Assembly: GCA_017304475.1 (NCBI GenBank)
Contig: JAFKKV010000012.1
Coordinates: 124,001 to 188,000 of the forward strand
Source: Hyphomicrobiales bacterium
GTDB lineage: Bacteria; Pseudomonadota; Alphaproteobacteria; Rhizobiales; Phreatobacteraceae
Length of the DNA stretch: 64,000 nt
Direction: 5' to 3'
Position numbers and translations under genes: made by a program. Under the pieces are notes generated by a model. It worked only from the letters and a program-made list of their open reading frames with translations. It searched no databases and had not been told where the DNA came from. This document shows, piece after piece, positions 9,169 to 17,948 of the stretch (the stretch's first letter is position 1; each line of letters begins with the position of its first letter).

Positions 9169-9804
9169 TTGAAACTCTATACCTATTGGCGATCCACCTC
9201 GTCCTATCGGCTGCGGATCGGCCTCGCGCTGAAGGGCGTCGAGGTCGAGCATTGCCCTGTGCATCTGGTCCGCAATGGCGGCGAGCAGAATGCCGAAAGC
9301 TACAAGGCGATCAATCCTCAGGGCCGGGTTCCCGCGCTTGCGCTCGACGACGGTGCCGTCCTCACGCAATCGCCGGCCATCCTCGAATATCTCGAGGAGG
9401 TCTATCCCGATCCGAGGCTCCTGCCGGCGGATCCCGTCGCGCGCGCAAAGGTTCGGGCCGTTGCGGCGATCGTCGGCTGCGACATCCATCCTCTGCACAA
9501 TGTCGGACCGCTGAACCATCTCCGGAAGGAGTTCGGCCGCTCGGACGCGGATGTCGGCCTTTGGATCTCCACCTGGTCGCGGCAAGGCTTCGCCGCGATC
9601 GAAACGATGATCGGTGACGACGGATTTTGCTTCGGCGCGGAGCCGAGCCTGGCCGACGTCTATCTCGTGCCGCAGCTTTATGCCGCGCGGCGGTTCAATG
9701 TGGACCTGGCGGACTATCCCCGGATCGTCCGGGTCGAGCGCATCGCGGCCGAGCATCCAGCCTTTCAAAAGGCCCACCCGTCGCGCCAGCCGGATGCCGA
9801 GTAG
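9169..9804 (+). CDS. maiA: Maleylacetoacetate isomerase (zeta-class glutathione transferase), TTG start
   Basis: 211 residues from a TTG start. The zeta GST signature appears as TYWRSTSSYRLRIGLALKG, followed by AINPQGRVPALALDDG and LTQSPAILEYLEEVYP, the glutathione-binding region. It converts maleylacetoacetate to fumarylacetoacetate using glutathione. No ATG lies in frame near the domain start; the frame runs up to 9034 inside fahA. The TTG at 9169 follows GAGCGAGG and gives the family length (about 210), so it is preferred. Order hmgA-fahA-maiA matches a complete lower pathway; 4-hydroxyphenylpyruvate dioxygenase is not in the window. Confidence 0.94.
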   Translation: MKLYTYWRSTSSYRLRIGLALKGVEVEHCPVHLVRNGGEQNAESYKAINPQGRVPALALDDGAVLTQSPAILEYLEEVYPDPRLLPADPVARAKVRAVAAIVGCDIHPLHNVGPLNHLRKEFGRSDADVGLWISTWSRQGFAAIETMIGDDGFCFGAEPSLADVYLVPQLYAARRFNVDLADYPRIVRVERIAAEHPAFQKAHPSRQPDAE

Positions 9805-10010
9805 CGGCTGTTTCGGGTCGCGACGTCGCGGCCCTTTCCGATCGGTCTGTTCCGAGGCTGCCGGCTCCTGCGTCCATCCCCGCCGACGCGCTCTCCGGCA
9901 GGCCGCCGCGCTTCGGGGGAGCGCGCCTTGAGGTGCCTTCTGGGCTCGGCTATAGCCGGCGGGGTGGCGGGTTTGCTGCCGATTCGACAACTTTACGGGA
10001 TCCCGAGGGC

Positions 10011-10817
10011 ATGAGCATCAAGGGGCGCGGCGTGCAGTCGATCGAGGTCGGCGGCCGCATTCTCGTCGTCCTCGGTTCCGAGGCGCGGCCGATGATGCTG
10101 CGCGACCTCGCGCATCGTGCCAAGCTCACCCCGGCGCAGGCCCATGCCTATTTGCTGTCGCTCCGCCGGCTCGAGCTGGTGGAACAGGACGAAGCCGGCC
10201 GCTATCGCGTCGGCCCCTTCGCGCTGACCCTCGGCATTGCCCGCATGTGGGGCTCCGATCCGCTGAAGCTGGCCATGCAGCGCCTGTCGCAGCTCGCGGA
10301 AGAGACCGGCATGATGGCGACCATCCTGGTGTTCGGTACGCGCGGTCCGACCGTCGTCTATGTCGAAGAAGGCGCCAACCAGATTCAGGTGAACGTGCGC
10401 GCCGGCACGCTCTATTCGATGATGGGAACCGCCAGCGGCCGGGTGTTCTCCGCCTACCTGGCGGACAGCGTCGCCAGGGTGCGGATCAAGGCCGAGATCG
10501 CCGAGGGTCCCTCGCAGTTCATGGTTGGAGCACCGGCCTCGCTCCGCGCGGTCGCGGCCTCCAACAAGATGGTGCGCGCCGCCGGTTATGCGACGACGGA
10601 GGGCGTGCCGATCCCGGGCATCAACGCGGTGTCGGCGCCGGTGTTCGACACTGCCGGCAGGATGCAATTGGCGATCACGCTGATCGGACCCGTCGGTGGC
10701 ATGAGTGTCGCGGCCGAAAGCCCGTTCGTTGCGGCGACCGTCGCCTTCTGCGCGAAGCTGTCGGCCGATCTCGGCTATGATCCGAACCGGTTGCTGGGCG
10801 GCGAAGGGGCGGCCTGA
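10011..10817 (+). CDS. IclR-family transcriptional regulator
   Basis: 268 residues. The N-terminal 65 residues form the winged helix-turn-helix (VGGRILVVLGSEARPMMLRDLAHRAKLTPAQAHAYLLSLRRLELV in segments), and the rest is the IclR effector domain (SQLAEETGMMATILVFG...VYVEEG). IclR proteins control catabolic operons and bind small organic acids. The frame is open from 9627, but the ATG at 10011 after GAGGG fits the family start. It is convergent with the CMD-SDR cluster, 123 bp apart, and is a good candidate for its regulator although separated from its promoters. Confidence 0.88.
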   Translation: MSIKGRGVQSIEVGGRILVVLGSEARPMMLRDLAHRAKLTPAQAHAYLLSLRRLELVEQDEAGRYRVGPFALTLGIARMWGSDPLKLAMQRLSQLAEETGMMATILVFGTRGPTVVYVEEGANQIQVNVRAGTLYSMMGTASGRVFSAYLADSVARVRIKAEIAEGPSQFMVGAPASLRAVAASNKMVRAAGYATTEGVPIPGINAVSAPVFDTAGRMQLAITLIGPVGGMSVAAESPFVAATVAFCAKLSADLGYDPNRLLGGEGAA

Positions 10818-10940
10818 CGGGAAAAACCGAGGCGGCCGAGCCGCCGGGCCACCCTGCAGGGTCGGACGGCGGAAGCATGGACGCCCGCCCATGCGTCATC
10901 GGGGTGATGATCGCACGGGCGGGCTCGATGCTGCGGCAGA

Positions 10941-11426
10941 TCAGGACGCGGCGCGCGCGGCCTTCTCGATCCCGTTGCGGATCCAGTTGTTGTACATGGT
11001 CTTCATATCAGGCGAGGCCGGCTGCAGCTTCATCACCGCGCCCACCATTTCGCTGGCGAACATGAAGGTGATCCAGGCGGTCAGCTCGACGATTTCCTCG
11101 TCGGAGAAATGCGCCTTCAGGGCCTGCCAGTCCTGTTCCGGCACGTCCGTCGGGTTGGTCGCGACGGCCTTGCCGAAAGCGACGGCGGCCGCCCAGCGGG
11201 GATCGTCATAGCTGCCCTTCGGCGCGCCGAGCGAGGCGCAGAACGCGCAGCCCGAATGCTGGGCGACCATCCGGCGGACTTCTTCCTTGAGGCCGGCGTC
11301 GACGACGCCGCTGAAGCGCATCGCTTCGTCGAGCGCGTTCCACGGTTTGGCGATCTCCGGACGAAGCGCCATGATCTGGCGGAATTCGCTGCCCGGGACG
11401 CCCGTCTTTCCTTGTATCCTTGCCAT
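10941..11426 (-). CDS. Carboxymuconolactone decarboxylase/AhpD-like protein
   Basis: 161 residues. The central HSGCAFCASLG carries the CxxC pair of the AhpD/CMD superfamily, and MVAQHSG before it gives the usual helix. Members decarboxylate lactones or act as thiol peroxidase-type proteins; with CxxC present a redox or AhpD-like role is possible. The ATG at 11426 follows GGAGAGGG and is preferred to the upstream in-frame ATG at 11468. It is 16 bp downstream of the SDR gene and ends the minus-strand operon. The substrate is unknown. Confidence 0.82.
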   Translation of the reverse strand: MARIQGKTGVPGSEFRQIMALRPEIAKPWNALDEAMRFSGVVDAGLKEEVRRMVAQHSGCAFCASLGAPKGSYDDPRWAAAVAFGKAVATNPTDVPEQDWQALKAHFSDEEIVELTAWITFMFASEMVGAVMKLQPASPDMKTMYNNWIRNGIEKAARAAS

Positions 11427-11442
11427 TGTTGGCCCTCTCCGT

Positions 11443-12204
11443 TCACATCGCAAGAAATCCGCCGTCAACGGGGATCATGACCCCGTTGACGTAGCTCGCC
11501 AGCACATCCGATGCGAGGAACAGCGCGGTGCCGACGAGTTCGTCGGGTTCGCCCACGCGACCCATCGGGATGCGCTTCACCAGCATCTCCATCTTGGCGT
11601 GATCCACGCCGATCCAGGTGTTCATCGGGGTTCGCATCGTGCCCGGGGCGATGCCGTTCACCCGGATGCCGAAGGGGGCGAATTCGACGGCCATCTCCTT
11701 GGTCAGGAGCAGGACGCCGCCCTTCGACGAGGCATAGGCCGCGCCCTTGGTCGCCAGCCCGAGGAACGACTGCAGGGAACCGATATTGATGACCGTGCCG
11801 CGCGACCGCTTGAGCTGATCGAGCAGCGACACCGTCGCGTAATAGACGCCGGTCAGGTTGACATTGATGATCCGCTGCCAGGCATCGAGCGCCGGCTCGC
11901 TGTCGCTGTCGCCGCGGAAGATGATCCCGGCATTGTTGATCAGGATCGAGGTGTCGCCCATCTCGGCTGCGATCCGCGCCGCGACGTGCTTGCCGTCGTC
12001 GCGGCTGGAGACGTCCCAGCGCAGCCCCAGCGCTGACCGGCCTTCGGCGCGCACCAGCTCGGCCGTCTCATTGGCCAGCGCCTCATCGACATCGGTCGCG
12101 ACGATGCTGGCGCCCCATTTGGCCAGGCCGACCGCCAGCGCGCGGCCATTGCCCTGCCCGGCGCCCGTGATGACGCAGAGCTTGCCGTCGAGAAGTGGAT
12201 ACAT
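11443..12204 (-). CDS. SDR-family NAD(P)-dependent oxidoreductase
   Basis: 253 residues, a classical short-chain dehydrogenase/reductase. It has the cofactor motif TGAGQGNGRA, the NNAG motif (LINNAGIIF), the catalytic Ser in INIGSLQSF, and YASSK for the Tyr-Lys pair. It probably interconverts a ring hydroxyl and ketone in the pathway encoded by the flanking OYE and flavoprotein genes. AGGGAG lies before the ATG. A 212-bp region upstream separates it from the GST gene and may hold its own promoter. Confidence 0.9.
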   Translation of the reverse strand: MYPLLDGKLCVITGAGQGNGRALAVGLAKWGASIVATDVDEALANETAELVRAEGRSALGLRWDVSSRDDGKHVAARIAAEMGDTSILINNAGIIFRGDSDSEPALDAWQRIINVNLTGVYYATVSLLDQLKRSRGTVINIGSLQSFLGLATKGAAYASSKGGVLLLTKEMAVEFAPFGIRVNGIAPGTMRTPMNTWIGVDHAKMEMLVKRIPMGRVGEPDELVGTALFLASDVLASYVNGVMIPVDGGFLAM

Positions 12205-12416
12205 TGAATTTGGCTCCCTTGTGCGGACGGATGGCCGGTCGGCCTGTGGGATTCTGGCTCCCGGCCTGATCGATCACCGCTTCCTCTCCGAAACGAGACC
12301 CGCCTGCGGCGTGGTGCTTGTCGTTTGTTATGTGCAAACTAATTCGCTATTTGATAGATGCGAACGATGAGCTGCGCAAGCCGGAAAACGACGATCTCGC
12401 ACCGGCTCGGCAGGGG
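12205..12416 (-). promoter_or_regulatory. Intergenic region upstream of the SDR gene, probable promoter
   Basis: A 212-bp gap inside the minus-strand cluster. Its distal half (about 12320-12370) is clearly more AT-rich than its surroundings and carries the inverted arms TTCGC (12343-12347) and GCGAA (12360-12364). A secondary promoter for the SDR-CMD pair is plausible. I see no coding sequence in it. Confidence 0.35.
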
Positions 12417-13145
12417 TCAGCGTGTGGCATGGGGACCGCGGCCGAGGACGCGATCAACCTCCGCCGGGGTCGCCGTGGCGAAGGTGGACGGGTGCGCGTC
12501 GATCTTCGCCAGCGCGCGGATGACCGCCGGCCGCTCGGCGATCCGCCGATACCAGCGCCAGAGATGGGGATAGCTCTCGCCATTCATCGCGGTGAACGGA
12601 TGCGTCTCGCCAAACATCCGCGCTTCCGTGCGGAACCACGGAAAGGTCGCGATGTCGGCGATCGAATAGTCGTCGCCGCCGAGGAAGGCTGTCTTGGCCA
12701 ACCGGTCGTCGATCAGTCGGTAGAGCCGTTTGGCCTCGGTGGTATAGCGCAACACGCCATAGCCGTTTTCGGCGGCGAAGCGGTTGAAATGGTTGAACTG
12801 GCCGAACATCGGGCCGATGCCGGTCAGCTGGATCATCAGCCATTGAAGGGTGTCGCTGCGCCGGGGCGGATCCAAGGGCAGCAGCGCACCGGTCTTTTCG
12901 GCCAGATAGAGGAGGATCGCCCCGGACTCGAAGACCACATGGTCGCCCCCACCGGGCCCGTCGTGATCGACGATCGTCGGAACCTTGGCGTTCGGATTCA
13001 GCGCGCGAAATTCCGGCTCGAACTGCTCGCCTTTCCAGATGTTGATCTGATGCGCGGCGTAACGAAGCTCGGTCTCCTCCAGCATCAGATAGATCTTCTG
13101 GACGTTCGGACTGGCCATGGCATAGAGGTCGATCACAGGCTGCAT
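12417..13145 (-). CDS. Glutathione S-transferase family protein
   Basis: 242 residues with an N-terminal thioredoxin-like domain: YAMASPNVQKIYLMLEETEL, then ALNPNAKVPTIVDHDGPGGG and FESGAILLYLAEKTGALLP, the glutathione-binding SNAIL/TRAIL region (ESGAI), and a helical C-terminal domain. It resembles the YghU/Ure2-like GSTs. In a catabolic cluster it could cleave an ether or thioether, isomerise an intermediate or detoxify an enone by glutathione addition. The frame extends upstream to 13298 into the EthD gene; the ATG at 13145 after GGGGG is chosen. Gap to the upstream gene is 23 bp. Confidence 0.88.
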   Translation of the reverse strand: MQPVIDLYAMASPNVQKIYLMLEETELRYAAHQINIWKGEQFEPEFRALNPNAKVPTIVDHDGPGGGDHVVFESGAILLYLAEKTGALLPLDPPRRSDTLQWLMIQLTGIGPMFGQFNHFNRFAAENGYGVLRYTTEAKRLYRLIDDRLAKTAFLGGDDYSIADIATFPWFRTEARMFGETHPFTAMNGESYPHLWRWYRRIAERPAVIRALAKIDAHPSTFATATPAEVDRVLGRGPHATR

Positions 13146-13168
13146 CCCCCGGTTCGCAACGGTTCGCG

Positions 13169-13843
13169 CTAGGCGACCTGCGTGGTCTCGACGAAATAGG
13201 GCGCGACGCCCGCAACGATCGTGTCGGTGTGCTCCTTGGTCCGCGCGAAGGCGGCGGTGGTCAGGACCGCCGCGGCGTCTTCCTTGCTGCGGAACCACAA
13301 TTCGACGACGCCATCGACCGGGATGTCGTCATGCGAGGCGTCGTTTACGCCCGCGCTGTGCCGGGCAATGACGAGGTTCTGCGTGTAGCCCAGCAGGTTT
13401 GGCCAGGTCCTCACGAGCTCGGCATGGCGCCCGAGCCATTCGCGCCGGAATTCCTCGGCGGAGACCTCCGGCCGGCGGCGCAGGATCGACATGCGCTTGA
13501 CCATTGGGCCGGCGCCGGCGGCGAGCGGAATTGCTGGGTGCTTCTCGCAGACGACAATGTCGAAGCGGTCCAGAAATTGCGCGGTGGTCGTCGTGACGGC
13601 GGTAAAAGCATCCGATGCGACCGCGGCACGCATGGTGTCGGCATCGGAGAATTGCAGTTCAGAGATGCCGTCGATGTTCCACGCGCCGCGCGGCCCCGGA
13701 TCGGTGACACGATGCTGGAGATAACCGTGCAGTCCGGGCAGGCGGGTGGCGAGGGACGGGCCGGCATCGCGCCAATGCGCGGCGAAATCCGTGTCGGTGA
13801 GGTCGGCCTTGCGTCGAAGCAGGCCCAGGCGGCTTATCATCAT
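13169..13843 (-). CDS. Tandem EthD-domain protein
   Basis: 224 residues made of two similar halves of the dimeric alpha/beta barrel (EthD) type: residues 1-105 begin MMISRLGLLRRKADLTDTDFAAHW, and residues 115-215 begin KRMSILRRRPEVSAEEFRREW; both contain LxGYxQ followed by an ELxF motif. EthD-like proteins are small accessory or catalytic proteins of ring- and ether-degradation operons with no fixed reaction. The internal duplication makes one chain equal to the usual homodimer. Confidence 0.82.
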   Translation of the reverse strand: MMISRLGLLRRKADLTDTDFAAHWRDAGPSLATRLPGLHGYLQHRVTDPGPRGAWNIDGISELQFSDADTMRAAVASDAFTAVTTTTAQFLDRFDIVVCEKHPAIPLAAGAGPMVKRMSILRRRPEVSAEEFRREWLGRHAELVRTWPNLLGYTQNLVIARHSAGVNDASHDDIPVDGVVELWFRSKEDAAAVLTTAAFARTKEHTDTIVAGVAPYFVETTQVA

Positions 13844-13961
13844 CGTTCTCCAGTCTCAGGCAGCGCGGTAAAAAACCGCGATCGGGCGGCTTTCTCGCCG
13901 GGGCGAAATCATCGGTCCGGCGGCGCAGGCGAGCGCGGGCGCGCCGCCGTCGGCTCGTCGA

Positions 13962-14915
13962 TCAACCCTGCAGGTCGGCCCACATGCGGCGGTCGCGCTC
14001 GGCGGTCCAGATGCGCGGCCGGTCGACGCCCCGCGCCTCGTCGAAGGCGCGGGCGACATTGAAGGGCATGCAGTGCTCGTAGATCGCATAGCCGGCGAAC
14101 TTTTGATCCATCACCGCCCGGCATGCGTCGAAACTCTGCTTGAGGCTGAGGCCGCGCGCCGCGCTCTTCGATACCGAGCCGTAGAGGGTGGTCAGGAAAT
14201 CGCGGGTGTTGGCGAGCGCCGCCCGCACCTTGTCTTCGCCGACCACCGCGCTGCCGCGGCCGGGAACGAGGGCATTGGGCTTCAGTTCGGCGATGCGATC
14301 CAGCGTCGCTGGCCAGTCGGCGAAATAGGCGTCCCCGCAATAGCAGGCCGAGTGGTATTCGACGAGATCGCCGGAAAAGACCACGTCGGCGTCGGGCACA
14401 TGGGCGACGATGTCGCCGGCGGAATGGCCGCGCCCGAGATGCATCAGCCGGACCTCGCGGTCGCCGAGCCAGACCGACATGTGGTCCTGGAAAGTGACCG
14501 TCGGCCAGGTCAGGCCGGGCACTGTTTCGGCGGCCTGGAACAAGCGCGGGAAGCGACCGAGCTCGCTGTCCCAGTCTTCCTGTCCGCGCTCGACGATCAG
14601 GTCGCGGGTCGCCTTGGAGGCGATGATTTCCGATGCGCCGAAACCACTGGCGCCGAGCACGCGCACGGCGTGATAGTGGCTGAGCACGACATGCTTGATC
14701 GGCTTGTCGGTCACCGTCCGGATTTTCTCGACAACGGTCTTCGCCATGACCGGCGTCGCCTGTGCGTCGATGACCATGACGCTGTCCGGGCCGATGATGA
14801 CGCCGGTGTTCGGGTCGCCCTCGGCGGTGAAGGCGTAGAGGCCCGGGCCGATCTCGTCGAAGGAGATGGTCTTGCCCGCCGTATCGGCGGTGGAGGCAAA
14901 GCTGGGCTGGGTCAT
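13962..14915 (-). CDS. MBL-fold hydrolase with altered metal motif (HYHAVR)
   Basis: 317 residues of the metallo-beta-lactamase fold. The expected HxHxDH motif reads HYHAVR at residues 80-85: the first two histidines are kept, but the Asp and the third His are Val and Arg. Downstream HLGRGHSAGD and FSGDLVEYH retain a His and an Asp of the metal site. Intact members hydrolyse thioesters, lactones and similar bonds; this one may bind a single metal or none. It lies 118 bp downstream of the KstD-like side of the operon and before the EthD gene. The altered motif was checked in the reverse-complement codons and is not a reading error. Confidence 0.85.
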   Translation of the reverse strand: MTQPSFASTADTAGKTISFDEIGPGLYAFTAEGDPNTGVIIGPDSVMVIDAQATPVMAKTVVEKIRTVTDKPIKHVVLSHYHAVRVLGASGFGASEIIASKATRDLIVERGQEDWDSELGRFPRLFQAAETVPGLTWPTVTFQDHMSVWLGDREVRLMHLGRGHSAGDIVAHVPDADVVFSGDLVEYHSACYCGDAYFADWPATLDRIAELKPNALVPGRGSAVVGEDKVRAALANTRDFLTTLYGSVSKSAARGLSLKQSFDACRAVMDQKFAGYAIYEHCMPFNVARAFDEARGVDRPRIWTAERDRRMWADLQG

Positions 14916-14960
14916 GTCATGTCCTTGAAAATGCGAGGTCCCGGTTGTCGGCCGCCGGGT

Positions 14961-16718
14961 TCAGGCCGGGCTGGCGACGGAGCCGCGCCCATCGGCAGGG
15001 GAGCCCTTCGGGGCGTCGCCACGCGCGGCGGCCAGATGCTTGCCGGCGATGTAGCCAAAGGTCAGGGCGGGCCCCAGCGTGATGCCGCCGCCGGGATAGT
15101 TGCCGCCCATGATGCTGGCCATGTCGTTGCCGGCGGCATAGAGCCCGGTTATCGGTCGGCCATCCTGGTCGAGGACCTGGGCGTTACCGTTGGCCCTGAG
15201 CCCAGCAAAGGTTCCGAGATCGCCCACAACCACTTCGACCGCGTAGAATGGCCCGGTGTCGATCGGCGCGAGGCAAGGGTTCGGCTGGAATTCGGGATCG
15301 CCGTTGAACCGGTTATAGGCGGTCGATCCCTTGCCGAAGGCGCGGTCCTCGCCCGAGGTCATGTCGCTGTTCCAGGCGGCGATGGTCGCCTCCAGGCCCG
15401 CCGCGTCGATCGCAGCGTTGCGCGCCAGCTCGGCGATGGTCTTGCCGGTCTTGAGATAGCCGGACCGGATGTTCGGCCCGACCGGCACGGGGAAGGGTTT
15501 GACGAAGCCGAGGCCGAAGCGTTTCAGGAAGGGCTTGTCGACGACGAGGAAGGCCCGCGCCGGTCCCTCGGCGCCATCGCCGCGCGCGGCGAACAGAGCC
15601 TGCACGAAATCATGGTAGGAATTGGCTTCGTTGACGAAGCGCCTGCCGTTCGGCAGCACCGCGATCAGCCCGGGCTTGGCGCGGTCGATGAAATGGGGAA
15701 ATACGCCGAAGCTTCCGTCGGCGCGCGGCACCCGCGAAACCGGCACCCAGGCGGCGGCGTTCGGATAGCTGTCCTCGACCTTGGCGCCGGCCGCCTCGCC
15801 GAGGCGCAGGCCGTCGCCGGTGTTCGATGCCGGCGCGGGCGAGAAATGCCCGCTATTGTCGGCGTCGTGGGGGAACATGGCGCGGCGTCGCGCCGCGTCC
15901 TGCGGGAAGCCACCGGCGGCGAGAACCACGCCGCAACGGGCGCGCACCGTCACCGTCCGGCCGTTCTTCTGCACCTCCGCGCCATGAACCGCGCCGGCCT
16001 CGACGAGCAGCCGCGAGACCGGCGCATCGGTCCAGACATCGACGCCGAGATCGAGCGCGCTGCGGAACAGCCGCCCGGCCAGCGCATTGCCGTTGGTCAG
16101 CAGCATGCCGCGCCCGTGGCGTGCGAGGTCGCCGGCATGGGCGACGAGCCGCTTGGCGACATAGATGGCGGATTTGAGCGAGCGCGTGACGTTGAAGAAA
16201 TGCTTCAGCTCCGGACCGGAGCCGATCATCAGCCCGACGAAGGTCAGTTCCGGCAGGGGCTGGCGCAGGCGCTTGAGCTCCTTGCCCAGCCTCTCGCCGC
16301 GGAAGGGCTGCGCCTTGATGGACCGGCCGCCGGAGCGCCCGCCCGGCACGGTCGGATGATAATCGGAAAAGGCCGAGGCCGGTTCGAACGTCACTGACGT
16401 CCGGCCGTCGAAGAAGGCGATCGCCTCCGGGCCGGTGCGCAGAAAAGCGTCGACGCAGTCGGGATTGAAGTGATTGCCGGCCTCGTTCTGCAAATAGGTG
16501 CGCGCGGCATCGACCGTGTCCTCCACGCCGTCGCGGCGGGACACGGGATTGTTCGGTACCCACATGAAGCCGCCGGAGAAGGCGGTCGTGCCGCCGACCC
16601 AGTGGTCCTTCTCGGCGAGGATCACCGTCAGGCCCTCGGCCGCGGCGGTGACCGCCGCGGCAAAGCCGCCGGCACCAGAGCCCACAACCAGCACGTCGCA
16701 GTCGAAATTGTCCATCAT
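14961..16718 (-). CDS. FAD-dependent oxidoreductase, 3-ketosteroid delta1-dehydrogenase-like
   Basis: 585 residues. N-terminal FAD site DVLVVGSGAGGFAAAVTAAA followed by the acidic end of beta-2 and WVGGTTAFSGGFMWVPNN; C-terminal GLYAAGNDMASIMGGNYPGG and ITLGPALTFGYIAGKHLA. This is the FAD-binding-2 (fumarate reductase/KstD) family, and the SGGFMWVPNN stretch is typical of KstD-like enzymes, which introduce a double bond next to a ring ketone. It is 12 bp downstream of the OYE gene. A double start MM (16718/16715) is present. Substrate is probably a cyclic ketone; steroid specificity is not shown. Confidence 0.88.
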   Translation of the reverse strand: MMDNFDCDVLVVGSGAGGFAAAVTAAAEGLTVILAEKDHWVGGTTAFSGGFMWVPNNPVSRRDGVEDTVDAARTYLQNEAGNHFNPDCVDAFLRTGPEAIAFFDGRTSVTFEPASAFSDYHPTVPGGRSGGRSIKAQPFRGERLGKELKRLRQPLPELTFVGLMIGSGPELKHFFNVTRSLKSAIYVAKRLVAHAGDLARHGRGMLLTNGNALAGRLFRSALDLGVDVWTDAPVSRLLVEAGAVHGAEVQKNGRTVTVRARCGVVLAAGGFPQDAARRRAMFPHDADNSGHFSPAPASNTGDGLRLGEAAGAKVEDSYPNAAAWVPVSRVPRADGSFGVFPHFIDRAKPGLIAVLPNGRRFVNEANSYHDFVQALFAARGDGAEGPARAFLVVDKPFLKRFGLGFVKPFPVPVGPNIRSGYLKTGKTIAELARNAAIDAAGLEATIAAWNSDMTSGEDRAFGKGSTAYNRFNGDPEFQPNPCLAPIDTGPFYAVEVVVGDLGTFAGLRANGNAQVLDQDGRPITGLYAAGNDMASIMGGNYPGGGITLGPALTFGYIAGKHLAAARGDAPKGSPADGRGSVASPA

Positions 16719-16730
16719 GTCGCGATACCG

Positions 16731-17948
16731 TCAGTTCCTGATGTCGACGCTGCGGCGCGTGGCCGACAGCAGGTCCTTGCGCTCGCGGAGCGCGGTGCCG
16801 AGGCTCTGCTCGCGCTTGGTGAGCCAGGCTCCGTGGCGAACCGGCCAGGCGGAATAGTCCGGCCCGTGTCCGAGCTGTTCGGCCGCACGACGCGGCCAAT
16901 AGGGGTCTTCGAGCGCGGCGCGGCCAATGGCCACGAGATCGGCGGCCCCCGACCGCAAGGCCTCCTCGGCCTGCGGCCCGTCGACGATCATGCCGACCGC
17001 CTGGGTCAAGACCTGCGCCTCGCGCCGGATGGTTTCGGCGAACTCCAGCTGGAAACCAAGCCCGCGCGGCACGTTCATCCGGCTGACCTCTTCGGACAGA
17101 CCTCCGGAGGAGACGTCGACGACATCGACGCCGACCGCCTTCAGCTCGCGGGCGAAGATGATCGAATCCGCGAGGTCCCAGCTGTCGGCCGCGCCATCCA
17201 CGGCCGAGATCCGGCAGAACAGCGGCCGCCCCGCCGGCCAGGCGGCACGGACCCGGCTGGCGATCTCGAGCGGGTAGCGCATCCGGTTCTCGATCGGGCC
17301 GCCGAACTCGTCGGTGCGACGATTGGCCAGCGACGAGAGAAAGGTCGGGATCAGATAGCCGTGGGCGAAATGCAGCTCCACCGCATCGAAGCCGGCGGCG
17401 AGCGCCCGGCGCGTGGCTGCTTCGAACTGTTGGGCAACCTCTTCCATGCCGGCGCGGTCGAGCTCCTCGGGCACGGTCCAGGTCGGGCCGGCGGAGACCG
17501 CGCTCGGCCCGATGCGCCGCCAGCCCTCGGCGCCGGCGAAGCGGTCTAGATCCGCTGCCGTGAACGGCTGGCCACCCTCCCAGACGGGGAAGCTGCCGGC
17601 CTTGCGCCCGGTATGGGCGAGCTGGACGCCGATGAGGCCCGATTGCGCATGAATGAAATCAACCACCCGGGCGAGCGGCGCCACCTGATCGTCCTTCCAC
17701 AAGCCGAGGTCGTTGATGCCGACGCGGCCATGCGGCGACACGGCCGTGCTCTCGGCAAAGATCAGGCCGGCCCCGCCGAGCGCGAACTTGCCCAGATGCA
17801 CCAGGTGCCAGTCGCTTGCGCGGCCGTCGTCGGCGGCGTGCTGGCACATGGGCGAGATGACGATGCGGTTCGGCAGGACCAGATCGCGCAAAGCGAGGGG
17901 AGAGAACAGCACGGACTGGCCGGCCTTTCCGGTGGAATCGGTGGTCAC
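16731..17948 (-). CDS. NADH:flavin oxidoreductase, Old Yellow Enzyme family (YqjM-like), GTG start
   Basis: 405 residues from GTG. TIM-barrel FMN enzyme: LFSPLALRDLVLPNRIVISPMCQ at the N-terminus, LAHTGRKAG, then HFAHGYLIPTFLSSLANRRT and DEFGGPIENRMRYPLEI, the classical OYE core with the substrate-binding histidine region. OYEs reduce the C=C bond of enones and related electron-poor alkenes. The frame is open to 18170, but no good ATG precedes the domain; the GTG at 17948 has GGAG seven bases upstream. It is the promoter-proximal gene of the minus-strand set, divergent from the ABC transporter. Confidence 0.88.
   Translation of the reverse strand: MTTDSTGKAGQSVLFSPLALRDLVLPNRIVISPMCQHAADDGRASDWHLVHLGKFALGGAGLIFAESTAVSPHGRVGINDLGLWKDDQVAPLARVVDFIHAQSGLIGVQLAHTGRKAGSFPVWEGGQPFTAADLDRFAGAEGWRRIGPSAVSAGPTWTVPEELDRAGMEEVAQQFEAATRRALAAGFDAVELHFAHGYLIPTFLSSLANRRTDEFGGPIENRMRYPLEIASRVRAAWPAGRPLFCRISAVDGAADSWDLADSIIFARELKAVGVDVVDVSSGGLSEEVSRMNVPRGLGFQLEFAETIRREAQVLTQAVGMIVDGPQAEEALRSGAADLVAIGRAALEDPYWPRRAAEQLGHGPDYSAWPVRHGAWLTKREQSLGTALRERKDLLSATRRSVDIRN

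Noticed and set aside
14073-16397. 774-codon plus-strand frame opposite the MBL and KstD-like genes
   Set aside because: Antisense to two clear genes, with no domain or plausible start.
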